Below, one piece after another: positions 24,003 through 33,864 of a stretch of DNA of 64,000 nucleotides (positions are counted from its first letter, which is position 1; the number at the start of each line of letters is the position of its first letter). The translations under genes and the position numbers were made by a program. Where the stretch lies: positions 248,001 through 312,000 of the forward strand of contig JAPVLO010000206.1 of assembly GCA_027257055.1 (NCBI GenBank), given 5' to 3'. The notes below the pieces were generated by a model. It searched no databases. It had not been told where the DNA came from and was given only the letters and a program-made list of their open reading frames with translations. This DNA comes from Cephalopachus bancanus. Its lineage: Eukaryota > Chordata > Mammalia > Primates > Tarsiidae.

Positions 24003-24340
24003 TTTTTTTTTTTTTTTTTTGCATTGAGTTACAAAAAATTCATTTATTGTTTTGCCCATCTGAGTTTGTACCTGGTGTATGTGTAAGGGTCACAGGCTTC
24101 TGCACTGGCTGTCCTGTCTGCTCTGTCTGTTCATGGGGCAGTGTGGAGTGGGGCAGGCTTGTGGCTGGAAGTAAGATGTTTCCAGGATGCTCCAGGGCCT
24201 GGCCCAGCCAGTAAAATGCAGCCCAGCAGAAATAATGGTCTCCAGAGAGGCAGCCCAAGGAATAATATGTAGGTTCTTACCTGTAGTCTGGGAAGCCCCC
24301 GAAGTCACAGGCAACTCACGTGTCTGTCCCTTTGTTTGTT
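24003..24340 (-). pseudogene. Candidate processed retrocopy (3' UTR), source unknown
   Basis: On the plus strand an 18-bp T tract (24003-24020) is followed by TTTATT at 24043-24048. Read on the minus strand, this is an AATAAA signal about 22 bases before a poly-A tail, the layout of a reverse-transcribed mRNA 3' end. The sequence upstream on that strand is moderately GC-rich, fits no repeat I know and has no recognisable protein; the 94-codon ORF has no motif. I found no clear target-site duplication, and the far end meets the AluJ at 24350. A simple repeat next to a chance AATAAA is the alternative. Confidence 0.4.
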
Positions 24341-24349
24341 TGTTTCTTT

Positions 24350-24637
24350 TTTCTTTTTTACCTTGCTCTGTCACCTAGGCTGGAGTGCAGTGGCATAATC
24401 ACAGCTCACTGCAGCCTTAGCCTTCTGGACTCAAGCAATCCTTCTGCCTCAACCTGCCAAGTAACTGGACTACAGGTGTACACTACCATGCCCAGCTAAT
24501 TTTTAAATTTTTTGTAGAGATGGGGGTCTCACTATTTTGTCCCAGCTGATCTGGAACTCTTGACCTCACGTGATCCTCCCGTCTCAGTCTCCCAACATGC
24601 TGAGATTATATACAGACCTGAGCCACCATGTCTGGCC
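24350..24637 (-). mobile_element. Alu, J-like
   Basis: CTTGCTCTGTCACCTAGGCT through the GTAGAGATGGGGGTCTCAC linker to GAGCCACCATGTCTGGCC. Full dimer on the minus strand. Confidence 0.93.
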
Positions 24638-24734
24638 TATTTGCATTTGTCTGAGGTAAACGGCTCCTAGCTCTTTGCACATCCTCCAGAAGTCTGTTTC
24701 TGGCAGTGAGCCACTACAGGAACAGAGGAAAACC

Positions 24735-24950
24735 CCAAGCTCTGGAGTTACAGACTCAAGGTCCATTCTGGCCTCTTCTGCTTATGAGCTGAGTGACCTT
24801 GAACAAGGGACCCTACTTCTCTGAGCCTGAGCTTTGTCATAGTAATGATGGGTTAGTGATAGCCACTTCCTGGATCTGGGGGTGAAGAATAAACTAGAAG
24901 ATTGAGAGGGTGCCCAGCACGGAGCTGGCAGCCAGTAGGGGTGTCCTTGT
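24735..24950 (+). mobile_element. MIR SINE
   Basis: CTCTGGAGTTACAGACTCAA, GAGCTGAGTGACCTTGAACA, TTCTCTGAGCCTGAGCTTTG and GTGCCCAGCACGGAGCTGG follow MIR order over most of its length. Confidence 0.8.
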
Positions 24951-25075
24951 GGCAGTGTCGCGTCTTGTTTCATGACCTGGTTTTCTGCGGACTTCCCTGC
25001 CTCTTTCCCTCTACTGGGACTTCAGGGAGACCAAGGCCCCTCCATTGGTCCACACGAAGGCAGAAACAGTAACAC

Positions 25076-25262
25076 ATAGAGGCATATGGATGCCACATGG
25101 GGGGGCATGTGCATAGTGCATGGATGTTGCCTGGACACTGTTTGAGTGTCACATGACCAGTAGGTGGGTATTATGTGACCAGTGATTACGTGTGAGTATC
25201 CCATGGACAACACATGGGTGTCATATGATCAGCGTATGAATGTTACGTGGATGCCATGTTTG
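25076..25262 (+). repeat. Degenerate minisatellite B
   Basis: Imperfect units with GATGCCACATGGGG, GAGTGTCACATGACC, GGGTATTATGTGACC and ACGTGGATGCCATG. Shares GGTATTATGTGA and ATGGATGC words with 23025-23212. Confidence 0.65.
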
Positions 25263-25264
25263 GG

Positions 25265-27080
25265 ACACTCTGCTCAGAGGCATATCCAGGGTGCCCTCAT
25301 GTTGTGTGTCGTCCTACAAGAAGGGTGTATCAGGGGAAGGGGAGTACCCAAGTCCTTCTCTTTGAGCATAATTGCTGACCTAGGAATACCCTCTTCTGGG
25401 ACAGAGTCCCACATCCTGAAAGGGGGTATCTCTTGAGTCTGGGGACCTCTTTAGCATCTGCCTAGGCTGGTGGATGTGGCTGAGAATGGGGACCCAAGGT
25501 CTACTAGTCCTGGCAAGTGGCCCAGTAGCCAGAAGCCAGGGCCAAGCCAGGCTGGGGCTGAACATCCAAGCATAGAGAACTTGGTCCCCTGATCAAACAC
25601 CATGTTCCATCTAATGACAAACCTCTAAGGCCAAATAGTGGGTGTAAGAGCGGGCATCTTCAACCAAGCTAGGCTGACACCCTCTACCCACCCACTGTTT
25701 TAGCTGACCCTTTCCTCTACCACCCACTGTTCCTTGATGTCCAGAAGGAACTTTCTGGGAAGAAAGGAAGTGCCCAGGTAAGTTCACACTCGGGTGTGAG
25801 TGGCTGCTTTCTGACCTTTCAAAACAAGGAAGGGTGAGGGAGGGGAGGGGTGGACACTGGTGCCCAGAGTCATGCCAGAAATTCACTTCCAAGGTTTTAT
25901 GTGTGTCACATCACACTCCTGCCAGGAGGTTTTACTAATGTACAACACCTGTTGTGCGAAAAAAAACATTTTTGAGAGGGCCGGAACATGCCAAAGTCCC
26001 ACAACAAGCCAGTTGCAGACATGGGACTAGAGCCCAATAGGTTGGCCTAGGCCTCCACCTCTATTGCCAAGGGCCTCTGAAGCTGGGCTTGGGAGCCTAG
26101 GGAGGGTCTGGAGGGTGGGGTGATGAGTGTGTGGCAGTCTTGTTGACTCAGGGAAGAGGGCTTTCCCAGCCTTTTCTGAAGGAGCCCAGAGGAACTCACA
26201 GTGCAGGGCAGAGTTACAGATGGATGAGCTGGATTCTTTGTGTCATGTTGCCCAAGACTCTACAAAAACATATTTTTCTTTTCCCAAACAGGAATCTGAT
26301 CACCACAATAAACTGCTCTTGCCTAGTAGGACTTCGAAAATTCCATTTTTCACGAGGCAGACCCCTCCCCATAGAAGACAGACCTTGACCCCTTCCCCAA
26401 AGAAGTAGACCAAGGACTCTGTCAAAGATGAAGAGCTGCCCTTCCTGGATGTCTGGGAACAGCTTGGGTCAGCCTTGATCAGTGCTTTCTGAAGATTCTG
26501 GGTCACAGAAGAGGGGACCTTCCTAGCATCTCTAACTGACTTCCTTCAGGGCTCTACCACTGTGTTGACAGAGCATCCACTTTGTAAAGGCCAATCACAC
26601 TGTAGCGCAGTGGGAGGTGGCAAAAAGGACAGAGGGCTTGAGTGCCCTTGAGTTGCTATCTGTGGGGGTGGACCTGGGTAGAGAGGGCAGATGCCTCCTT
26701 ACCCCCAACTCTGGTGTCCCACACCTACCTCCTCTGGGAAACCTCTCCGGATACCCCTACATTCTACAACTCCCTTATATATGCTATGGAGGCCCCACCC
26801 CCATCCCCAGGTACCACTGTTAACTAAACTGCCACTTCTGCTCAGCCCGGGACCATGGGAGACTGGTTTTCCCGTTGGCCCTGTGGTCTGACCACACTCA
26901 GCTAGATGAGCACAAATTAATGTAACTCTGTGTCCATCTCTCCATCACAAATAAAAGAACCCCTATAGTTGTGCAGGGGACACCTTGGGGGCATAAGGAT
27001 AAGTGACACTGGTCCACTTATGAGGAGTTATAGGCCAGGTAGAAGGCAAGCTGTAGACATCAAAAACAATGGAAACAGTA
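25265..27080. other. GC-richer unique DNA
   Basis: No repeat recognised over about 1.8 kb, and base composition is richer in G+C than the flanks. Short ORFs on both strands (up to 93 codons) have no motif. A candidate micro-exon lies at 25745-25777. Confidence 0.4.
25745..25777 (+). other. Candidate 33-nt micro-exon (speculative)
   Basis: A pyrimidine-rich stretch ending TTGATGTCCAG precedes 33 bases, which are followed at once by GTAAGT, the optimal donor. Thirty-three is a multiple of three and all three frames are open. Nothing else ties this to a gene, so chance is quite possible. Confidence 0.2.
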
Positions 27081-27084
27081 CTTT

Positions 27085-27116
27085 GTTATTATTATTTATT
27101 ATTATTATTAATTATT
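27085..27116. repeat. (ATT)n tract
   Basis: Interrupted ATT trinucleotides forming the tail of the adjacent minus-strand Alu monomer. Confidence 0.85.
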
Positions 27117-27231
27117 GAAACAAGGTCTCACTATGTTTTCTAGGTTGCTTTCAAACTCCTGAGCTCAAGCAATCCTCCTACCTTGGCCTCCCAGAGTGCT
27201 GGGATTATAGGTGTGAGTCACAGCACCTGAC
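27117..27231 (-). mobile_element. Alu left-arm monomer (FLAM-like)
   Basis: Only one arm: CAAGGTCTCACTATGTTTTC through GCCTCCCAGAGTGCTGGGAT to the CAGCACCTGAC end. No second arm before the ATT tail. Confidence 0.8.
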
Positions 27232-27244
27232 ATCTTTTTTTTTC

Positions 27245-27340
27245 TTCTAGTTTTAATTGTGTACCAGGGTCTATGCTAAAGCATTTTAGGCAAATTCTCT
27301 CATTTAATCCTCATACGACCTTATCAAACCACTATTATTA
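27245..27340 (-). mobile_element. MIR or L2 fragment
   Basis: GTACCAGGGTCTATGCTAAA then TCTCATTTAATCCTCATACG, as in the complement of a MIR. Confidence 0.55.
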
Positions 27341-27390
27341 TTAATTATTGTTGTTGCTGCTATTATCATTATTATCATCATTATTATTAT
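27336..27390. repeat. (ATT)n / (ATC)n tract
   Basis: Mixed ATT, GTT and ATC trinucleotides between a MIR-like fragment and the next Alu. Confidence 0.85.
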
Positions 27391-27673
27391 TTTTGAGGTC
27401 TTACTCTGTTGCCCAGGTTGCAGTGCAGGGTAGCATGATCACAGCTCACTGCAACTTTGACCTTCTGGGCTCAGGCAGTCCTCCTGCCTCAATCTTTTGA
27501 GTAGCTGGGACTATTGGTGAGTGCCACCATGTCTGGCCGATTTTTAAATTTTTTGTAGAGATGAGGTCTGGCTATGTTATCCAGGTTGGTCTTGAACTCC
27601 TGGGCTCAAGAAATTCTCCTACCTCAGCCTCCCAAAGTGCTGGGATTACAGATGTGAGCCACAGAGCCCAGCC
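27391..27673 (-). mobile_element. Alu, J-like
   Basis: Full minus-strand dimer from TTTTGAGGTCTTACTCTG to GAGCCACAGAGCCCAGCC. Confidence 0.93.
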
Positions 27674-27674
27674 T

Positions 27675-28062
27675 GAGTTAAGGATTTTGCAGTGGGAAGA
27701 GTATCGTGGATTGTCCAGGTGGGCCCAATGTGATCACTAGAGGGAAGCAGGAGGGTCAGATTGAGAGAAAGTGTGACAATGGACACAGAGTTAGAGAGAA
27801 AGAGAGAGACTTGGAGATGCCACACTGTTGGCTTTTGAAGACAGAGGAGGAGGACACAAGCCAAGGCATACTGGCAGCTTCCAGAAGCTGAAAAAGTCAG
27901 GGAAACAGATTTGCAGAGTCTTCAGGAGTGCAGCACTGATTTTTAGTCCAGAAATGCACTTCGTTCATTCTTTGGATTTCTGACCTGTGTGAAGTATGTG
28001 TTGTTTTAAGTTTCTAAGTGTGTGGTTACTTGTTAGAACAGGCACAGGAGACTAATACAAAG
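27675..28062 (+). mobile_element. MaLR LTR, MLT1 type
   Basis: GGTGGGCCCAATGTGATCAC, GAAGACAGAGGAGGAGGACA, GCACTTCGTTCATTCTTTGG, TTAAGTTTCTAAGTGTGTGG and the end GGAGACTAATACA match MLT1 order. Confidence 0.7.
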
Positions 28063-28138
28063 CTGAGCATCACGTGGGACAAGGGTGCTGGGGCTTCAAG
28101 CATCATTGTCTGATTGGTATTTTAGAAAATGGAATTCA

Positions 28139-28280
28139 GGTCATGTTCGATGGCTCATGCCTGTAATCCCAACACTTTTGAAGACTGAGGCGGGAGGATT
28201 GCTTGGGTTCAGGAGTTCAAGACCAGCCTGGGCAATATGGCAAGACCTCATTTCTACAAAAAATAAAAAAATTAGCCAGG
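28139..28280 (+). mobile_element. Alu left arm, J-like, interrupted
   Basis: TGGCTCATGCCTGTAATCCC to ACAAAAAATAAAAAAATTAG and the first bases of the right arm (GCCAGG). At that point a second left arm begins. Confidence 0.8.
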
Positions 28281-28405
28281 GCCAGGCATGGTGGCTCATG
28301 CCTGTAATTCCAGCACTTTGGGAGGTAGAGCTGAAGGGAATGCCTGAGCCCAAGGGCTTGAGACGAGCCTGGGCAACTTGGCAAGAACTTGTCTCTACAA
28401 TAAAG
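28281..28405 (+). mobile_element. Second Alu left arm, lineage-specific type
   Basis: GCCAGGCATGGTGGCTCATG, AATGCCTGAGCCCAAGGGC and GTCTCTACAATAAAGCTG carry marks of the young family. It ends in an A/G-rich tail without a right arm. Confidence 0.75.
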
Positions 28406-28454
28406 CTGAAAGAAAGAAAAGAAACAAGAAAAGAAAAGGAAAAATAAAACTAAA

Positions 28455-28600
28455 TTCAATTCCACAAATATTTACCAAGCACCTTCCACATACCAGGCAC
28501 CTTGCTAGGCCATGGAGAGATAGTGGCAAAAGAGGGATGCAGCCCCTGCCCTGGGTGAGAATACCATGTCATTGGCAGTCACTCCAGCTGCCATATTGAA
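28455..28600 (-). mobile_element. L2 3' fragment
   Basis: ACAAATATTTACCAAGCACC, TACCAGGCACCTTGCTAGGC and GATGCAGCCCCTGCCC are the complement of the L2 3' end. Confidence 0.6.
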
Positions 28601-28604
28601 TCAG

Positions 28605-28835
28605 AGGCTGGTGCAGGGTTTAGCAATAGTCCATTCATTGCTGTAGAGTGTTCCCTCATAGGAATACACCACACGACAGTCATCTGTTCTACTATTGGCA
28701 GATGTTGGGGTTGTTTCCAATGAGGGGCTGTTGCAGTGCTGCCGTGAACATTCTGGGGTATGTCTCTTAGCGCATGTGTGTTCACCCTTCTCTTGTATAT
28801 AACTTGGGAGTGAAATTGCTTGGTTGGTTGGGGGT
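28605..28835 (-). mobile_element. Old L1M fragment
   Basis: GGTTGTTTCCAATGAGGGGC, GTGCTGCCGTGAACATTCTG and GGAGTGAAATTGCTTGG parallel the fragment at 23560-23920. Confidence 0.5.
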
Positions 28836-28948
28836 GTCACTTCAGTGCCCCTCCTACCTCCTCCACCATTGGAGACCTCTACTTGGTGCTTTGAGAAATC
28901 CCAAGTGATGCCCCTCCTCATTGCTCATGAGACCCTAAGGCTGCCCTG

Positions 28949-29053
28949 CTAGGTATGGTTGCATGTGCCTATAGCTCCATACTGAAGACGGGAGGATTGC
29001 TTAAGCCTAGGAGTCCAAGGCTGTAGTGAGCCATGGGCCGTGGGCAGCTGTGG
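28949..29053 (+). mobile_element. Alu right-arm fragment
   Basis: GTATGGTTGCATGTGCCTAT, GGAGGATTGCTTAAGCCTAG and GTAGTGAGCCATGGGCC. Degenerate and without a poly-A. Confidence 0.6.
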
Positions 29054-29211
29054 CACTAATCTTCTATAGGCAAGTGACTGCCAGGCTGGCTCAGTCACCT
29101 CTGGTGGGAAGCACTGTCCCCCAAGCCCTGCAGGTAGGTGCCTTTTCCATTAAATAAAGGCCCTGTGGCTGCCAGTTGGGAACTGGTTCTGTTCAAGCTG
29201 TCCCTTAGTAA

Positions 29212-29320
29212 TAATCTTTCTGTGTTGCCCAAACTGGTCTGGAACTCTTGGGCTCAAGCAATCCTCTTGCCTCTGCCTCCCAGATACTGGAATTACAGGT
29301 GTGAGCCACTGTGCCTGGCC
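29212..29320 (-). mobile_element. Alu left-arm monomer (FLAM-like)
   Basis: TCTTTCTGTGTTGCCCAAAC to GTGAGCCACTGTGCCTGGCC, a single arm on the minus strand. Confidence 0.75.
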
Positions 29321-29384
29321 TAATGTTCTGAGTTGGGGTTATGGCCTAATGTTCTCTTTTTAATTCTGAGCTGGGGTTAAATAG

Positions 29385-29470
29385 GAGTGTTCATTTTGTG
29401 ATAATTCCTTGCACTGTACGTGTATAGTTTGTGCATTTTCTATGTGTACATTATATCGTAATGCATTCAT
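29385..29470 (+). mobile_element. Old L1 3' end
   Basis: TGTGATAATTCCTTGCACTG, TAGTTTGTGCATTTTCTATG and TACATTATATCGTAATGC resemble old L1 tails. Confidence 0.45.
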
Positions 29471-29829
29471 TTTTAAGATAATTAATGAATGCACTATGGT
29501 GTTTGGAGTATTTTGGTGATCTAGGGGACATTGCCTGTGACACTGGGAAAGCTGTGGCCCTGCCTTGGGTCCCAATTTTCTCCATCCAAAAATTATGAGG
29601 GTGTATATGTAGTTTATTTGAGTTTTGCAGAAACTCAGCAGAATGCTGGAACTGTCGATAACCTGACTCTTTATTTCAAAGAAAGAAACAAAGAAAGAGC
29701 CCAAGACTTTGTTGGAACTGAAGTTTTCCCCGCTTCCTTGTTAGCGTGGTCATGTGGTGATTTGGCTCCATTAGTAATGGCCTAGTTTTTGACCTTGGCC
29801 ACAGAGACAGGTGTGTGGTGGACTGGAAA

Positions 29830-29985
29830 GAACATTGTGGGCTTTGGGATCATTCAGTCAGAGTTCTGGTGGGGTCCCCCTTTTAGCTCTGTGTGAACTT
29901 GGGCAAGTTACTTAACCTCCCCGAGTCTCCATTTCCTTACGAGTATAATGAGGGGAACTGTGCCCACCTGGGCACATTGCCTCTT
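29830..29985 (+). mobile_element. MIR SINE
   Basis: CTCTGTGTGAACTTGGGCAA, GTTACTTAACCTCCCCGAGT and CTCCATTTCCTTACGAGTAT make a clear MIR core. Confidence 0.8.
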
Positions 29986-29989
29986 TCTC

Positions 29990-30575
29990 CATAGCTGACT
30001 TCTTTCTGCCCCTCCCACAGGGAGCAGCTCCTGGCCAAGGCTGGTCTCTGCAGAACATGCATATTCCCAGTTTCAAGTATTGGGGTTAACGAGTTAAAGG
30101 ATGCAGTTGCCCGGATGCAGGTGATCGACCAACCTAAAGACAGTGTAGTCATCATTCTTACCCAGTGTGATTGTAAACACTGTATAGAATTTGGATGATT
30201 AACTTGCTTGATATTGAAATTGTTTGCTGTGCTGTCCTGAAGCCTGGATTCCATACTGACCCACTGCCATCAGTGCCCTTTTGTAAGTGTAATAAACCAA
30301 TGTCTGTCCGTTAGGACCTCCAGGTGACTTTTTTTGGAATAGGTAAACATTACATGCAAGCCATCTCAGATTTGGGACTACCATGTTACACCCTACTGGG
30401 CAGCTGTGAAGACAGTGAAAAGTGCCCCCAGCTATAGTAGGCAGGAGCCCAGGAGAGCAGATTCCTCCCACTCCCTTTACATGTCGTAGAGCCTCACCTA
30501 TCTGAGAAGAATGCAGACCTGCCTCCTGTCCATGAGGCCTGGGGGTTGGAGGGTTGGGAAGGGATCACAAAGTAA
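29990..30575. other. Unique DNA, nothing identified
   Basis: No repeat recognised. The minus-strand ORFs of 105 and 90 codons overlap in different frames and carry no motif. Confidence 0.4.
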
Positions 30576-30580
30576 AGGGC

Positions 30581-31265
30581 TGCTCTGTGGTCTGAGAGGT
30601 GCTTTGGCTAGTGTCCCGGGGGCCTGTTGCCACTCCCTGTGTGGCCTTCCCAGTGCCTTGTGCTAACAGCAGGTGCCAGGGAAGTCTTGTTGAGCTGAAC
30701 CAGAGTAATGGGGGGAGGAGCGCTGGGAGAATCTTTTGTTCTGCAATTTGACCTTTGACCCAGATTCCTAACAGAGCTCCTGAACCCCTTGGAATTTCCT
30801 CAGTGATAGAAGCATCTCTTGTTTTAATGAGGTGACTCTTGGTGGGCTCCTGAATAGCTTCAGGATGGAGGCTGGTTGCCAGGGGACCCAACCAAGTGAT
30901 TAAAGAATTGGAACTTTCAGCCCCACCTCACTGACTTGCCCGGGAGATGTGACTGAAGACTGAGTTAATCACCAGTGGTCAATGATGTAACTGAGCATAG
31001 TTATGTAATGAAGCTGCCATAAAACTCCAATGGACAAGGCTTGGATGGAGGTTCCTGGAGGGTGACACCCCAGAGAGGGCAAGCTCCTGCCCCTTTCTCC
31101 ATGCCTTGCCCTGTGCATCTCTTCCATCTGTTTGTTCAGCTGCATCTTTTGTAATATTCTGCATAATAAACTGATAAATTTAAGTAAAGTGTTTTCCTGA
31201 AACCTGTGAGCTGCTCTAGTAAATTAACTGAACCCAAAGAGAAGGCTGTGGGGTCCCCAATTTCT
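30581..31265 (+). mobile_element. ERV LTR (class III-like)
   Basis: LTR-like blocks: GTTTTAATGAGGTGACTC, AACTTTCAGCCCCACC, CCAGTGGTCAATGATGTAAC, CCATAAAACTCCAATGGAC, GGGTGACACCCCAGAGAGGG, a polyadenylation signal AATAAA at 31165-31170, and AATTAACTGAACCCAAAGAG near the end. The LTR at about 42990-43420 looks like the same family in reverse. Confidence 0.65.
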
Positions 31266-31279
31266 AGTCTTTTCAATCT

Positions 31280-32730
31280 TAAAAGCTAGATCTTCAAATG
31301 TAAGTTGCTTTCTGATGGTCTTTTAAATGACTACACAGCGACCACACAACTGGTATTTACAGGTCATTATTAAAAAGCACTGTTCTTTGAAATCGCCAAT
31401 GAAGCAAAGAAAAATATCAAAAATAACTTTATTAGGGCAAATAGGAAATTAGTTCTGATAACATTGTATAATCCCAAGGTGTACTAAGGAATAATTCTGT
31501 ATAGGAATGGAACATGGTGACAAGTGACTTTTCAGGAACACTTCTGACATTGTGGTGCACATATATGTTTTTACCTGTTGAGCATGATTTTAGAAAATCA
31601 TCTTTCCTTATTCTTAAGTCACTTCCAGGAAGAATTTATTGGTCAAAGCAAGTCAAATGGTAGCCCTGACTTCAATGGGTTGGGCAAGTATAGGACTGCC
31701 ATGTTCCTGGAAGAGAAGAAAAACCAAATATTTGGGTAATGAGTGCTATTACCTCAATTCAGGGTGTGGTCTGCTTAAGGCTTGAAGCAGAAGGCAGCAA
31801 GTTGGGGAAGGAGGAGATTGTTAAGATATAAAATTTCAGACAAAATTGTTAAGATATAAAATTCCAGACAAAATCCTTTCCCAATAACAAAGAATTATCT
31901 GGGGAAATGACACTGAGTGTGCGTTAATGCACATACCAGGGTGGATGGAAATGGTTTTTACTCTGATTCCTACAAAGCCACTTGCAGCCAAGACTAGATT
32001 AAAGATTTGTAGAGCAGAAAATATTTCCCCTTTAGGCTAAATATTTTCAGGGAACTAATGTTCTTTCTGATATCAGCAGAAAGCAAACAGTGTTAAGATA
32101 TTTTTGTTATGGTTGGTAGTGTTTGAAATATGTCAATACTTTCCAGCAATATAAGAGAACAGTAAGGGAGTAGTTTCCTAAGAACTTTGTGGCAATTAGG
32201 AATTTCCAAAGAACCAATAAAGATTATCTTATGCATATTTAATAACAGCTGATATTTTATGGTAGAAAGTGCCAGGAAGTTTCATTGTGTCTACGTTTGT
32301 TTGTTTTTTATATTTTGTTTCCGATTGCATCCTTCCATATCTATACTTTGAAATATTCTCTTAGTGGTTTCAGTGTAATAACTTGTATTGGAGTTATCCG
32401 TTCTCATTTTATGTTTCCTGAAGAACTGGGTGTAAGGAGACAAATATGAGATTCATTGACACAGGGAAGCTGCTTAGATGCAGAACAAGTACTGAAAAAA
32501 CCAGGAGACTAACTGGGATAGATTGGCTTCCTATTAGGATCTGTGCATATATGCATTAATGTGGTTGAACATTTGGTTCCCCTGATGCTATCTATCAAAT
32601 GAGAACTGTAGGGTGACTCCTGTAATGCATTTTAGGTGATCATTAAAAAGCAAATTTGGTTATATGGTTTACCTGCCTCAAGTACATAATAAATAGGAAC
32701 ACATAATAAATCTTAATGTATTTGAACACA
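31280..32730. other. Unique AT-rich DNA with one tandem duplication
   Basis: No repeat family recognised apart from the 28-bp tandem pair at 31817-31872. No credible ORF. Confidence 0.4.
31817..31872 (+). repeat. 28-bp tandem duplication
   Basis: Two adjacent copies, 31817-31844 and 31845-31872, differ at one base (TTTCAG against TTCCAG). Confidence 0.9.
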
Positions 32731-32734
32731 TTAA

Positions 32735-32967
32735 GGAGGTTAAACCATAGGTTTTGGAGTTGGCTGTAGTTCAGTTTGAATCCCAGCTTATATTTACTTG
32801 CTGTGGGATCTTGTTCAAGTTACTTCAGTTCTCTGAGCTTCCGTTTGCTCCCCTATAAAATGGTATCAATCTCATAGGCTTGATTTGAGAATTAATGCTA
32901 TAATTTATGTAAAGAACCTAGCACAATGCCTGAACATAGTAAGTAGTCAATAAACATTAGCTATTAA
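32735..32967 (+). mobile_element. MIR SINE, near full length
   Basis: GTTTTGGAGTTGGCTGTAG, TTTGAATCCCAGCTTATA, GATCTTGTTCAAGTTACTTC, TAAAATGGTATCAATCTCAT and TCAATAAACATTAGCTATTA run in MIR order. Confidence 0.85.
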
Positions 32968-32974
32968 AGATTAA

Positions 32975-33259
32975 TTTTTTTTTTTTGAGTTGGAGTCTCA
33001 CTCTGTCACCCTGACTGGAGTGCAGTGGCCGCTCCCGGCCACCACAGCCTCGACATGCTGGGCTCCGGCGATCCTTCCACCTCAACCTTCCAAGTAGCCG
33101 GAATTACAGGCGTGCACTACCACGCCCGGCTGATTTTTTTGACTTATTGTAGAGATGAGGTCTCGCTGCCCAGGCGGGTCTCGAACCCGCGGGCTCAGCA
33201 ATCCACTCACCTCAGCCTCCCAAAGGCGCAGGATTACAGGCTGAGCCACCGAGCCCAGC
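32975..33259 (-). mobile_element. Alu, lineage-specific family, young copy
   Basis: Minus-strand dimer with GTTGGAGTCTCACTCTGTC, CGCTCCCGGCCACCACAGCC, GGCTCCGGCGATCCTTCCAC and GCGGGTCTCGAACCCGCGGG, nearly identical to 16294-16574. It lies directly after a MIR. The duplicated target site is not obvious. Confidence 0.94.
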
Positions 33260-33261
33260 AC

Positions 33262-33420
33262 TTTTTCATAATTTATCCCCTTAAACTCCATGACAGGTAC
33301 ACAGCGGAGCTATTATTATGTTCCACAGAGAAAACTGAGGCTCAGAGAGTTTAAAGGATATACTTTCAGGTCACCTAGGGAGGTGTAAAGCTGAGGGCTA
33401 GGGATGTCCAGCTCAGGAAA
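33262..33420 (-). mobile_element. MIR or L2 fragment
   Basis: GAGAAAACTGAGGCTCAGAG and CAGGTCACCTAGGGAGGTG are MIR-core complements. Confidence 0.55.
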
Positions 33421-33534
33421 ATTTTCCTGCCATCACTGTGAAATTACACTAATAAGCACTCTTATTATAAGCCATCTTCATGCTTGGTTAGCTTAATGTA
33501 TATAGATAACTAGACCATAGTATCCAGTTATTTA

Positions 33535-33860
33535 ATCAAATATTAATCTAGGTGTTGCTGTGAAGGTATTTTGTAGATGAGGTTAATATGTATGATCAGT
33601 TGATTTTAAGTAAAGAAAATTACCCTCCATTATGTGGGTGGGGATCATTTAATCAGTTGAAGGTCTTAAGAGCAAAAACTGAGGTTTCCTGAAGAAAAAA
33701 TTCTGCTTTAAAACGGAAGTATCAACACCTGTCTGAGATTCCAGCCTGCTGTTCTGCCCTACAAATTTAGAACTTGGCCAGTTCCTACAATCACATGTGC
33801 CAATTCCTAAAATCTTTCACTCTCTCTCTCAGCAATGCATTTTAATCCCAGGTCTTTTCT
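33535..33860 (+). mobile_element. ERVL/MaLR-type LTR fragment
   Basis: GGTGTTGCTGTGAAGGTATT, TGATCAGTTGATTTTAAGTA, TCAGTTGAAGGTCTTAAGAG, ATTCCAGCCTGCTGTTCTG and TCACTCTCTCTCTCAGC follow a common LTR consensus that I cannot name with certainty. Confidence 0.6.
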
Positions 33861-33864
33861 TGCC

